This document shows positions 18,474 to 27,159 of a stretch of DNA of 64,000 bases, one piece after another; position 1 is the first letter of the stretch, and every line of letters begins with the position of its first letter. This DNA comes from Mycolicibacterium aubagnense. Lineage in GTDB: Bacteria > Actinomycetota > Actinomycetes > Mycobacteriales > Mycobacteriaceae. The notes below the pieces were generated by a model. The model was not told where the DNA came from. It saw only the letters and a program-made list of their open reading frames with translations, and ran no database searches. Both the position numbers and the translations under genes were made by a program. The stretch spans positions 186,001-250,000 of the forward strand of contig NZ_AP022578.1 of the NCBI RefSeq assembly GCF_010730955.1. Reading direction: 5' to 3'.

Positions 18474-19170
18474 CCACCGCAGAACGCGGCCCCGGAGCGC
18501 GGCGCGTTACCGGTTGCGGCTCGGTGGGGGTGATGGCGTCCTGGCGCCGGTGAGCAGCGAGGAAGTCATCGACAATCTGCGCGCAGTCATCGTGGGTCAT
18601 GGTCCGCATGCCGCTCATTCGGGCGAATGCGAGCGGCCCGACGAGTTGGCAGATCGCCAGCTTGAGGTCGAAATCGTCCAGCTCGGCTCGCGCTTGGGCG
18701 TTCGTGAGCAGTGCGTCGAACGGTTGCGTGTACTGGTCGATGACGCGTGCCCGCAGTGCCCCCGAGGCGAGGTCATCACCGGGTTCGTCAGTGGGTGTGG
18801 TGGGGCCCAAGGCGAGCCAGGCCAGCACGGTGACGTGCAGTGGCGCATCGTCGAAGAGCGCGGCCTGGCGGCCAAGTAGTTCGATCAGTTGATCGCGCAA
18901 GGTGCCCACCCCCTGGGTGGGCGCTACGACGTGCGGCAATAGCCGCTCGAAGGTCGCGGCCAGCAGATGGGTCGAGCTGGTGAAATGGCGGTAGAGGGTG
19001 GTGCGGGCCACCTTGGAGGCTTTGGTCACCGCGTCGATGGTGACCGCCTGGATGCCGCCGTCACGCAGCAGTGCCGCTGCGGCGTCCAGCAGACGGTTGC
19101 GTGACTGGATGCGACGGGGATCGATATCGTCGCCGTCCTCGTAGTGGGCAAATACCCCTTGCTTGCTCAC
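18454..19170 (-). CDS. TetR-family regulator
   Basis: This 238-residue protein has its TetR HTH at about residues 40-68 (VTIDAVTKASKVARTTLYRHF). It is divergent from the hydroxyacyl-CoA dehydrogenase gene, with operator site 2 (19243-19257) in the 143-bp gap, so it probably represses that gene and itself. It is one of two candidates for the regulator of the four-site regulon. The C-terminal tail overlaps the P450 end. Confidence 0.85.
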   Translation of the reverse strand: MSKQGVFAHYEDGDDIDPRRIQSRNRLLDAAAALLRDGGIQAVTIDAVTKASKVARTTLYRHFTSSTHLLAATFERLLPHVVAPTQGVGTLRDQLIELLGRQAALFDDAPLHVTVLAWLALGPTTPTDEPGDDLASGALRARVIDQYTQPFDALLTNAQARAELDDFDLKLAICQLVGPLAFARMSGMRTMTHDDCAQIVDDFLAAHRRQDAITPTEPQPVTRRAPGPRSAVASSPAS

Positions 19171-19242
19171 GCTCGCTCACCTCGCCGTCCGCAAACTTTC
19201 TGGCCCTTGCCGCTCGCCACCCCGTCGATTAGGGTACGACCG

Positions 19243-19257
19243 GTAGTGCATCGATAC
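19243..19257. promoter_or_regulatory. Operator site 2 (GTAGTG-N3-CGATAC)
   Basis: GTAGTGCATCGATAC lies between the divergent TetR (18454) and hydroxyacyl-CoA dehydrogenase genes. It matches site 3 in the flanking bases as well (CGGTAGTG...CGATACT). Arms are imperfect compared with sites 1 and 4 but follow the same 6-3-6 pattern. Confidence 0.6.
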
Positions 19258-19313
19258 TACGCGTCCCACCAGTGGCGGCGATGTGTGATCGATCAGCGAG
19301 AACGGCGCAGTGG

Positions 19314-20237
19314 ATGACTTCCTCGCAGGTGGTGGCTGTGGTCGATGACGGCACCGTGGGTGCCGACCTCGCCGGCGAGTTCGCGGCGGCCGGTTTTCAG
19401 GTCATCCGGGCGCCCGCGCGATTGACCACCCCGGCGGGTGGCCCGCAGCGGCGCGCCGTTCGATCCCCAAAGGCGAGCTCGCCGCCAGTGCAGGGCAGCC
19501 CCACGGCGGGCTGGGCCCGGATCGAGTGCATCGCCTCGTTGCAGGCTCTGCCGCCGAACACGGCGCTGGTGGTCGATGCCGCGGCGGGGACCTTGAACGC
19601 CAAGATCGCTACCCTGCGCGCGATCGAGGCCAACATCGACGCAACGGCTGTGATTGCCACCGCTGTCACCGACCATTCGATCGGCGAGATGGCCACGCTG
19701 CTGGCGCATCCGGGGCGGCTGGTCGGAGTCCGATTCTTCAGTCCGATTGCCAGTTCGAGCGTTGTCGAGGTCGTCCGCGGGCCGGACACCACGAACGCAA
19801 CGATGCACGCTGTTGCGGGCTATCTGCGGGCGATCGACAAGGCCGGCGTCGTGGTCAAAGACATGCCGGGGTTCATCACCGGCCGGATCGGCGTGGCGCT
19901 GAGCTTGGAGGCAATCCGCTTACTCGAAGACGACGTGGCTGACGCGGAGTCCATCGATCGCATCATGCGTGATGGCTTCCACTACCCGTGGGGTCCGCTG
20001 ACATCGACCGACTTGGTGGGCCTTGACGTTCGCCTTGCGATGGCCGATCACCTCCATAGCGCCTACGGGGAACGATTCCGCCCGCCGGCGCTGTTGCGTG
20101 AGAAGGTCGCCCGCGGCGAACTGGGCCGCAGCACTGGGCAAGGTTTCTTCACCTGGGATGGGGACATCGCGGCAGCGCCATCGTGCAGCGCCCACCCCGT
20201 GGTACCGGCTCCGACTGACATCACACGAGGGGCCTAA
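19314..20237 (+). CDS. 3-hydroxyacyl-CoA dehydrogenase
   Basis: ATG 19314 gives 307 residues. The N-terminal nucleotide-binding domain is recognisable (VVAVVDDGTVGADLAGEFAA), though the usual GxGxxG glycines are partly replaced. The conserved VGVRFFSPI and VVKDMPGFITGRIG segments and the C-terminal helical domain (GFHYPWGPLTSTDLVGLDV) identify the family. It would oxidise a 3-hydroxyacyl-CoA with NAD in beta-oxidation. The altered NAD motif (DDGTVG) may affect cofactor binding. It is controlled by operator site 2. Confidence 0.85.
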   Translation: MTSSQVVAVVDDGTVGADLAGEFAAAGFQVIRAPARLTTPAGGPQRRAVRSPKASSPPVQGSPTAGWARIECIASLQALPPNTALVVDAAAGTLNAKIATLRAIEANIDATAVIATAVTDHSIGEMATLLAHPGRLVGVRFFSPIASSSVVEVVRGPDTTNATMHAVAGYLRAIDKAGVVVKDMPGFITGRIGVALSLEAIRLLEDDVADAESIDRIMRDGFHYPWGPLTSTDLVGLDVRLAMADHLHSAYGERFRPPALLREKVARGELGRSTGQGFFTWDGDIAAAPSCSAHPVVPAPTDITRGA

Positions 20238-20336
20238 CCACCAGCATCGGTGGGCGGCTTTGCCCAGCACTCACCTGATCGCGAGCCGTCAACCACCTCG
20301 CCGCAGCGGCCCTATTCTGCCGCGCGATCAAACCGT

Positions 20337-20365
20337 TATCGCTACACTCGGTAGTGTAGCGATAC
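20337..20365. promoter_or_regulatory. Operator site 3, extended palindrome
   Basis: TATCGCTACAC (20337-20347) and GTGTAGCGATA (20354-20364) form a perfect 11-bp inverted repeat around 6 bp. Inside it lies GTAGTGTAGCGATAC (20351-20365), the same 15-bp pattern as sites 1, 2 and 4. It is 264 bp before the KstR-like TetR gene. The gap contains no supported gene. Confidence 0.65.
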
Positions 20366-20628
20366 TCCACGTAGTCCATGCCTGAGCTCAGCTTCCGGGA
20401 CGCCGGCTCGACGAGCTGGTGCATTGCGACTCGCCGGCGCCACCGCGTGGGACTTTCGCGAGTGTTGACCACGGAGGCGAGAATGCGCAGCACTGCGACA
20501 CCGGATGGCGGCTCGATAGTGGAGCTGTCCAATTCCCGCCGCTGCCGTCGGCGGGTGTTGCTCGGCCGCGGCGTCGCCGACATCGACCGGCGACGCGGCC
20601 TGGGTCCCGATGCAAACGGTCCAGCGTC

Positions 20629-21330
20629 ATGATCGCGCCCAATACAGCCCTGTCGGTCATGCCGGAACGATCCGAGCGTGCGTGTGGCTCCGATCGCTCG
20701 GACGCTTCGGCGCGTTCTCGCCCGTCACTACGCCGCCGGCAGACGATCCTTGATGCCGCGCTCATCGTCGCCGCCGAGGGTGGCTATGAAGCGGTTCAGA
20801 TACGGGCCGTCGCCGAGTGCGCCGGCATCGCGACGGGCACCATTTACCGGGCCTTTGCATCCAAAACGCACCTCCTCGCCGCGACACTCACCCAGGAAGT
20901 CGAACGCATCGAAGCGGCCTACGACTGGCCCGGCAGTGGGGCCACCCCGGCGCAGCGACTCGGACAACTCACCGACTACCTATACCGATACTGGCAGCGT
21001 CAACCACTGCTCACCGAGGCGATGATCCGGGCCTTCGTGGACGCCAACACCCACGACGGCGGCGACCTCGACATCGCGGCCACGGTGATCGAGCGTCTGC
21101 TTGCGCGAGCGCTCGGCGACACGACGCCCACCCGCACTGATCAAAACGTCGCAGCGGTCATCGCCGATATCTGGCTGGCGAATCTGATCGCTTTCGTCGG
21201 CGGGCGCGCGTCCGCGACCGACACTCGCGACCGCATCGACCGCGCCACTGCCCGCATTCTGGATCGCCCGCCCGCCGCGACCAACAATCCAGAAAGGCTA
21301 CTACTAGTAGCGGAGCGCTACTTACTGTAG
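20629..21330 (+). CDS. KstR-like TetR regulator
   Basis: ATG 20629 gives 233 residues (ATG 20659 is also possible). The HTH (YEAVQIRAVAECAGIATGTIYRAF) and the later QPLLTEAMIRAFVDAN and IADIWLANLIAFVGGRAS segments resemble KstR, the cholesterol-catabolism repressor of mycobacteria. The operators nearby (GTAGYG-N3-CGMTAC) differ from the known KstR box, so it is a paralogue with its own site. The last codons contain operator site 4. The ligand could be a CoA thioester by analogy with KstR (inference). Confidence 0.8.
   Translation: MIAPNTALSVMPERSERACGSDRSDASARSRPSLRRRQTILDAALIVAAEGGYEAVQIRAVAECAGIATGTIYRAFASKTHLLAATLTQEVERIEAAYDWPGSGATPAQRLGQLTDYLYRYWQRQPLLTEAMIRAFVDANTHDGGDLDIAATVIERLLARALGDTTPTRTDQNVAAVIADIWLANLIAFVGGRASATDTRDRIDRATARILDRPPAATNNPERLLLVAERYLL
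21307..21321. promoter_or_regulatory. Operator site 4 (GTAGCG-N3-CGCTAC)
   Basis: GTAGCGGAGCGCTAC has perfect 6-bp arms and lies within the final codons of the KstR-like gene, 46 bp before ATG 21368. Arms are identical to those of site 1. Spacing to the next start (46 versus 49 intervening bp) also matches site 1. Confidence 0.65.
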
Positions 21331-21367
21331 CGTTGGTGTGATTCGGGGCATAACGCAGGAGGTAGCC

Positions 21368-21625
21368 ATGTTCACGCTAAGGATCCATCCACTGCGGCTG
21401 ACGCTGCCAAACGTCCGATTCGGTGGCGCGCGGGTGCATCGCTGGACGGCGGTCGTTGATCTGCCCGGCTTAACGCGGCGCGGCCGGTCGGGCGCCGGTC
21501 AACGCACCATCGCCGCGTCGTCGCACCGCCCCCACGACCGGCAGGCTCGTCAACCCCGCTTCCACGGGGCGCACGAGCGGCTGTTCTGGGAATCGGCCAT
21601 GGAGCGCGAGATGCACCGACTGTAG
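21368..21625 (+). CDS. Truncated ORF with the same leader as the mmpL operon
   Basis: ATG 21368 has CAGGAGGTAGCC directly before it, matching the leader of the DUF6188-like gene at 8345. The first residues (MFTLRIHPLRLTL) are similar in style to that protein (MVTLWIEH), but from about residue 40 the sequence is Arg/His-rich and looks out of frame. Transposase debris follows at 21640. The original gene was probably cut by a mobile element and is no longer functional. Confidence 0.4.
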   Translation: MFTLRIHPLRLTLPNVRFGGARVHRWTAVVDLPGLTRRGRSGAGQRTIAASSHRPHDRQARQPRFHGAHERLFWESAMEREMHRL

Positions 21626-21639
21626 CGACGGACAGGTCG

Positions 21640-21805
21640 CCTCGGCGCGGAGCTGGAGATCGATCCTGCTCGCCCTCGGTGCCGCCCACGGTAAACAGGC
21701 GTTGGTGGCCGCGCTGCATCGGGCGGTGGCGTTCCGGAGATTCCGGGCCGCTGACGCGCGTTCGATCTTGGCCGCAGGGACCGGGACACCGCAACCCACC
21801 GCATG
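21640..21805 (+). pseudogene. IS21 istA C-terminal fragment
   Basis: The + strand reads LALGAAHGKQALVAALHRAV, then RFRAADARSILAAGTGTPQP and a stop, which is the usual end of actinobacterial IstA transposases. Nothing upstream in frame completes it. Between 21806 and 22008 I see no gene or clear signal. Confidence 0.55.
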
Positions 21806-22008
21806 AAAGACGCCCAACACCGGAAGGAGAACCCCAGACCAACTTAGGAACCACTGCACGGGGTGGGTACCTTTATCTGGTCACCAGCGGATACCTCAAC
21901 TTGGCCATTGACAGGCGGTGTCAGCAAGGCGAATCGTAGGTACGGTTTTCATGACGGCCCCTTCGTTCGTGGGTCAAGTCCAGGGACGTGGTGTATGACG
22001 TCGTCGTG

Positions 22009-23316
22009 TGATTCTTCGAGGTAGTTGGGTCAGGCGGGCAGTGCCGCGGGGGTAGCCTCCTGTTCGGTTGGGGTGTCGTTGACGGTGCGTGATTTGCTCA
22101 GAACGTCGAGGCCGAGGTAGCGCCGCGACTCGGCCCATTCGTCGTGTTGTTCGGCCAGCACTGCTCCGACGAGACGGATCAGGGCCGCGCGGTCGGGGAA
22201 GATGCCCACGACGTCGGTGCGCCGGCGGATCTCCTTGTTGAGTCGTTCCTGGGGATTGTTGCTCCAGATCTGGCGCCAGATCTGCTTGGGGAACGCGGTG
22301 AACGCCAGCAGATCCGGCCGCGCCGCTTCGAGGTGATCGGCGACATTGGGCAGCTTGTCGGACAATGCGTCGATGATCCGATCATATTGAGCAGCAACGG
22401 ATTCAGCGTCAGGTTGGTCGAACACCGAGTGCAGCAGGGTGCGCACCCAGGGCCACGAACTCTTGGGAGTGACGGACATCAGGTTGGTCGTGTAGTGGGT
22501 TCTGCAGCGCTGCCACGCCGCTCCGGGCAGGGTGGCCCCGATGGCGGCGACCAGCCCGGCGTGGGCGTCGCTGGTGACCAGTTTGACCCCGGACAGGCCG
22601 CGGGCGGTCAACGACCGCCAGAACGTCAACCAGCCCGCCCCGTCCTCAGCGGTCGTGACATCGATTCCCAGGATCTCGCGGTAGCCCTCGGCGTTGACCC
22701 CGACGGCGATCAGGGCGTGCACGTTGACCACCCGGCCGGCTTCACGCACCTTGAGCACCAGAGCGTCCGCAGCGACGAACGTATACGGGCCGGCATCGAG
22801 CGGCCGGGTCCGGAACGCCTCCACGGCGGCGTCGAGTTCCTTGGCCATCACCGACACCTGCGACTTCGACAACGACGTGATGCCCAGGGTCTCGACCAGC
22901 TTGTCCATCCGCCGCGTCGAGACACCAAGCAGGTAACACGTCGCCACCACCGTGGTCAGGGCCCGCTCGGCGCGTTTACGGCGCTCCAGCAGCCAGTCCG
23001 GGAAGTAGGATCCTTGCCGCAGCTTCGGGATCGCAAGATCCAAAGTCCCTGCACGGGTGTCGAATTGACGGTGTCGGTAGCCGTTGCGGGAATTGGTGCG
23101 CTCAGCCGAGCGTTCGCCGTAGCCGGCACCGCATAGGGCGTCGGCTTCGGCGCCCATCAGGGTGTGGATGAACGTGGCCAGCAGCTCGCGCAGCACGTCG
23201 GGATGGGCAGTGGTGAGTCGTTCGGCCAGCACAGTGGGCAGATCGATATTGTGGGCAGTGGTCATCGCGTCGATTCCTTTGCTCGAGTGACTTTGGACGG
23301 TCTCTCGAAGAATCAC
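22009..23316 (-). mobile_element. IS256-family element, intact
   Basis: The transposase gene is flanked by the inverted 13-mers GTGATTCTTCGAG (22009-22021) and CTCGAAGAATCAC (23304-23316). True ends may lie slightly further out. No target duplication was recognised. Confidence 0.75.
22030..23265 (-). CDS. IS256-family mutator transposase
   Basis: ATG 23265 is chosen because AAAGGA lies upstream, giving 411 residues, a normal length. Family blocks are present: NSRNGYRHRQFDTRAGTLDL, the DDE-region segments TFVAADALVLKVRE (first Asp), GVKLVTSDAHAG (second Asp) and WSNNPQERLNKEIRRRTDV (Glu). It appears functional, unlike the other IS256 copies in this window. Confidence 0.9.
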   Translation of the reverse strand: MTTAHNIDLPTVLAERLTTAHPDVLRELLATFIHTLMGAEADALCGAGYGERSAERTNSRNGYRHRQFDTRAGTLDLAIPKLRQGSYFPDWLLERRKRAERALTTVVATCYLLGVSTRRMDKLVETLGITSLSKSQVSVMAKELDAAVEAFRTRPLDAGPYTFVAADALVLKVREAGRVVNVHALIAVGVNAEGYREILGIDVTTAEDGAGWLTFWRSLTARGLSGVKLVTSDAHAGLVAAIGATLPGAAWQRCRTHYTTNLMSVTPKSSWPWVRTLLHSVFDQPDAESVAAQYDRIIDALSDKLPNVADHLEAARPDLLAFTAFPKQIWRQIWSNNPQERLNKEIRRRTDVVGIFPDRAALIRLVGAVLAEQHDEWAESRRYLGLDVLSKSRTVNDTPTEQEATPAALPA

Positions 23317-23412
23317 GCGATGACCTTCAATCACTCGGCTACGACACGCCGGTACCGCTGATCAGGTCCGACTCGTACACCACCTTGATGGACGCAACCC
23401 GTTCGTGTGTGT

Positions 23413-23479
23413 ACTTGGCAGTTCACCCGAAGACCTCCATCTAGGGAGGCCGCAGGTGAGGGACCTTCACCTCAAATTC
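23413..23479 (+). repeat. 67-bp dispersed repeat, copy 2
   Basis: It matches 8612-8678 in inverse orientation with scattered differences. Here no istB sequence accompanies it, so it may be a solo IS end left by deletion. The surrounding gap 23317-23602 has no gene. Confidence 0.5.
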
Positions 23480-23602
23480 GAAGACCGGGGCAACGTCGTT
23501 TGCACCGCCGGAGGGACGCATCCCCGCGAAGTCGTCTTCCACTCTTTCTAGCACCCAGGCAATGCGCCTGGTGGCGCTGACTGGGACGGTTTAGATGATG
23601 GT

Positions 23603-24229
23603 TCAGCGATCACGGCGCCCATCTGTTGACTCGACGCTGGGGATGCCAAGTACGGCGTGACCCATCGCAACGAGGAGTGCAGCGTTCTGTTCGAGAGGTA
23701 GACCAGTACTGCGGTAGTGCAAGATCGATTGAATGGCACCGATCGCCCCATGAACTATCGCCCGAAGTTCGATCTCGTCGACCGCGGGCCGCAACTCCCC
23801 GACGAGGTGCACCCACTCTTCTAGATAGAGCCGCTGTTTTCGGCGTAACCGGCTCTGTTGCTGATCTGACAGATTGTGCACTTCGCGGTAATACACGATC
23901 GCCAGCTCGCGTTGATCCGTTACCAAGGCGACTTGGCCGGACACCAGCCGGGTCAGCGCCTCCGCCTCGTCGCGAGATTGCTCAATAGTCGCTGTCGCAC
24001 ACTCAAGAAGGTTGTCCACCACTCTCTCGAAGAGCGCCGCTAATAGGTCGCTCTTGCTGTCGAAATGGCGATAGATGGCTGGTCCGACAACGCCGGATGC
24101 AACCCCGATGTCGGCCATAGAGACAGCGTGGTAGCCCCTCTCGGCAATCAACTCGGCCGCCGACGCGAGAATCCGCTCCCGACGTTCGCCTCCGACCCGC
24201 GTACGCACGGCAGCGACCGCATTGTTCAC
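23603..24229 (-). CDS. TetR-family regulator
   Basis: GTG 24229 is chosen for the GGAAGG site upstream (208 residues). The HTH reads AVSMADIGVASGVVGPAIYRHFDSK. The length and the YYREVHNLSD segment resemble TetR regulators near fatty-acyl-CoA dehydrogenase genes in actinobacteria. It stands alone between mobile elements, and its targets are not evident here. Confidence 0.8.
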   Translation of the reverse strand: MNNAVAAVRTRVGGERRERILASAAELIAERGYHAVSMADIGVASGVVGPAIYRHFDSKSDLLAALFERVVDNLLECATATIEQSRDEAEALTRLVSGQVALVTDQRELAIVYYREVHNLSDQQQSRLRRKQRLYLEEWVHLVGELRPAVDEIELRAIVHGAIGAIQSILHYRSTGLPLEQNAALLVAMGHAVLGIPSVESTDGRRDR

Positions 24230-24419
24230 CTGGACCTTCCTTTCGCGACGCGGGCACGCGCAGCGCTGTAGATCCCCGCAACCATGATGAATAAACGTTA
24301 ACCGATGTTCACAATCTGAGGCTGTGGGACTGTCAGAACAACGGTGGATCTGATCTTGGTCTGACGCGCCGAGCATGGAGCTTGGCGGGAAGGACTGACG
24401 GCACGACCCGGCCGGGCGT

Positions 24420-24600
24420 GGCAGCGGCAATTTCCCGCAACGGCGTCGGCGCCAAGACGGTGTTGACCGAGATGAACTCGTCGTTCGATCCGCAGATCGT
24501 CAAAAAACGCCAACGACGGACGACGGGTATCGACGAGATCGTTTGTCTTTGACGGCAAAGGGATTGACGACCTGCCAGATCGACGCGGCGGAACTAACTG
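24420..24600 (+). pseudogene. IS256-family transposase, 5' fragment
   Basis: The + strand reads RNGVGAKTVLTEM and SFDPQIVKKRQRRTTGIDEIV, then after a one-base shift LSLTAKGLTTCQI, the N-terminal conserved region of an IS256 transposase. It ends where recombinase sequence starts. The continuation is at 26645. Confidence 0.65.
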
Positions 24601-24603
24601 CAG

Positions 24604-25300
24604 GTGTTCAAGGGGTTTCACCGCTTCCTGCAGGTCCGCAAGGCAGCGGAGATCGAGGCGGCGTTTGGGGTGCGGCTGGACTGTCCGCTCGACGAGTTCA
24701 ACGCCGCCCGCCACGTCAGCGACGACTCGCCGAACTCGGACGCGCCGGCCGCTCGGGATTACGCGCTGTTCCGCACGCTGTATCACGCCGGGCTGCGGTC
24801 GGAAGAAGTGGTGATGCTCGATCGCTCGGATGTGCACTGTCCGCGCGGCCCGTTCGGTAAGTTGCATGTGCGGTTCGGCAAGGGCGCCAAAGGGGTCCGG
24901 GCCGCGACCGCGGTGGGTCCCGATGCTGGATGGGCTGGATCTGGTGTTGCGCTGGTATCTCGACGACGTCCGCGGTCGGTTCCCGGATAGCCCGGTGCTG
25001 CTGTGTGACGAGTCCGGCGGCCGGATGGCCGCGGCCACCATCCGCAACCGGCTGCGGCATTTGATGATCGCGGAAGGACGACCCGACGCCGACTGGTTCA
25101 GCCCGCACGCGATGCGCCGGGCCTGCGCCACCCACAACTATGAACGAGGCGAGGATCGATCTGGTTGCCATCCAACAACTTTGGGGCACTGGACGGTCGC
25201 CTCGACGATGCAGTATGTGCGCCCGTCGGAAACGTTCATCGAAGATCCCTACCAGCGTGCGATCTCGGCGACGCTGAGCGAGCTGACCGGACAGGAGTGA
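24604..25300 (+). pseudogene. Tyrosine recombinase, degenerate
   Basis: The frame from GTG 24604 (FKGFHRFLQVRKAAEIEA) leads through ALFRTLYHAGLRSEEVVML, containing the first catalytic Arg, and then must shift near 24900 to reach MLDGLDLVLRWYLDDVRGRF, the HxxR segment SPHAMRRACATHNYERG, a locally frameshifted stretch, LGHWTVASTMQYVRP with the catalytic Tyr, and the end. The central part is shortened near DDSPNSDAPAARDY. It is probably inactive. It is the first gene of a three-gene recombinase element. Confidence 0.7.
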
Positions 25301-25302
25301 GC

Positions 25303-25620
25303 ATGCAGATCAGGTGGAAGCTACGGATGGCCGCCGCTCAACACGAGGTGTGGACCGGTACCCAGCTGCAGCGGCTGCTGGCGGGGAAGGCCGGATTGGA
25401 GCTATCCTCGGCGTCGGTTTCGGCGTTGTTCACCAAACAACCCAGCCAGGTCAAGCTGTCCACCCTGATCGCGTTGTGCACCGCTTTGGAGTGCACGCCC
25501 AATGACCTGTTTGACGTCGACACCACTCCAGTCACACGACCGATTTCATCGAAACCGCCCAAGGTTGCCGTCAACGAAACGCCGACATCGCGGCCGGGCA
25601 GGTCGATGCCGCCGATCTGA
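25303..25620 (+). CDS. XRE-type HTH protein of the recombinase element
   Basis: ATG 25303 starts 2 bp after the recombinase stop and gives 105 residues. The HTH (TGTQLQRLLAGKAGLELSS and STLIALCTALECTPNDLF) is of the YozG/Cro type. It appears intact. Genes like this sit between the two recombinase genes in such elements and may regulate them. Confidence 0.75.
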   Translation: MQIRWKLRMAAAQHEVWTGTQLQRLLAGKAGLELSSASVSALFTKQPSQVKLSTLIALCTALECTPNDLFDVDTTPVTRPISSKPPKVAVNETPTSRPGRSMPPI

Positions 25621-25622
25621 TC

Positions 25623-26596
25623 ATGACGCGGCGGATCCGGGACTGTCGCGGCTGTGGCCGTGCCGTCGGCAAGGCCACGCGTGACCTATGCGCGCGCTGC
25701 CACTGGGCTCGCACACACGCGCCGGTCAAACAGCCCCGTCCACGCTGCGGCGCCGACCGCGTGTTGCAGTCGGACAGCGGTCGTTGTGTGCGCTGCTCTC
25801 GCACGTGCCGGCAATGCGACACGCCGGTGCTGTTGTCGACCACGACCTGTGCGCGAGGTGAAATCGGCGAAACCGCTTGGACGCCAATCGAGTCGAGCGC
25901 CCACGCTGCGGAATATGTAGGATTCTGCGGCCAACGACCGGCTGGTGCGGATCATGCTCACACCCCGGCCGACGCGCCTCTTACCTGACCGGGCTGCGCC
26001 AGCTCTGCCGCTACGCACGGCGCCAACGACTGATGCTCATCGACCCCACCGCCGGCCTGAACGCCCCGCAAACGATGGCGTTTCGCGGGCCGGCCCTGTC
26101 CGCCGATCGGCAACGCGAACTGTTCCAGCGGTGGAGCACCGACCCCGCCGTGCACCCGCACGAGGCGTTTGTCGGACCGGCCGCCCTGCTGCATGGCGCC
26201 GCCACCACCCAAGAACTGCAGCACCTCACCGACGACGACATCGACCCCCACCGCATCAGGCTGGGTCATCGACCACACCCGACACCGCTGGACCCGTGGA
26301 CCTGGGCCGCGCTACAACGCTGCCTCGATCACCGTAAGACATTGGGCAGCAGCAACTCCCACGTACTGATCACCATGCCGACCAAGGCCACCCGGGCTGC
26401 GCCGTCCGATGGTTACGTCAAGAACACCCTGCGCGCGGTCGGCATCCAACCCGGCATCCTGCGCTATACCCGGCTGGTCGACCTCGTCGGCACGATCGAT
26501 GCGAAACTCGTCGCCGCCGCCTACGGCATGCGCCACGAAGCCGTCATCACCTACCTCGCCGACCACGTCGATACCGCCCGCCTGCCCAACCCGTGA
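25623..26596 (+). pseudogene. Zinc-ribbon recombinase-like protein, internally deleted
   Basis: The N-terminal part from ATG 25623 has many paired cysteines (CRGCGRAV, CARCHWA, CVRCSRTCRQC), a zinc-ribbon array. After frame change and a large internal loss it continues near 25985 as SYLTGLRQLCRYARRQRLML, the C-terminal recombinase-like domain, to the stop at 26596 (LADHVDTARLPNP). In comparable elements this gene is much longer, so this copy has lost its middle. It is not functional. Confidence 0.6.
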
Positions 26597-26644
26597 CACT
26601 TCAGGCGCCACCTCGCATACCTTCGCGCGAACCCGTGCGCTTTT

Positions 26645-27070
26645 GCGAAGTTCTGGCCGGCGGTGCTCACTGAGATCAAGAACCGCGGCACCAACGACGT
26701 GTGCATCGCGGTCTGCGACGGCCTCAAGGGGCTGCCCGAGGCGATCACCACGGTGTGGGACCGCGCCATTGTCCAGACCTGCGTGATTCATCTGTTGCGC
26801 AACACCTTTCGCTATGCGTCCCGCAAGTATTGGGATCAGATCGCCAAAGAGATCGATCCTGCCTGTTTACACCGCACCGACCGAGGCCGCAGCCAAGGAA
26901 CGGTTCGTCGAATTCACCACGACATGGGTGGACAATGAGGTGGAAGCCGGCGCTCAACGCGTTTGCGATCACCTTCGGCGACCGATTCCCGGCAGCCGAA
27001 ACCTACTGATGGAAACCGCCGGAAACACCGTTAACGAGATAGTCCCCAGCAGCCCGCACGGCTGTCGGTG
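26645..27070 (+). pseudogene. IS256-family transposase, 3' fragment
   Basis: Reads FWPAVLTEIKNRGTNDV, CDGLKGLPEAITTVWD, QTCVIHLLRNTFRYASRKYWD, then after a frame shift VYTAPTEAAAKERFVEF. This is the second half of the IS256 gene whose first half lies at 24420-24600. About 100 central residues are missing. It ends about 90 bp before the AraC gene. Confidence 0.7.
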
Positions 27071-27159
27071 AAATCTTGGCTGGGTCCTTACGATCGGGCA
27101 TGACTTTTCGGTAGGCGGATTACCCCGTGGTCACGAATCTCCGGGCAGGCTGCGACGCC

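Noticed and set aside
22144..23136. 330-codon open frame opposite the IS256 transposase
   Set aside because: Antisense to a well-conserved transposase, and its composition is typical of a shadow frame in GC-rich DNA.
24298..25137. 279-codon - strand frame in the recombinase region
   Set aside because: Arg/Ser/Pro-rich. The + strand carries recognisable tyrosine-recombinase blocks over the same bases.
25303..25620. XRE protein as antitoxin of a toxin-antitoxin pair
   Set aside because: No small toxin gene is adjacent. Both neighbours are recombinase genes.
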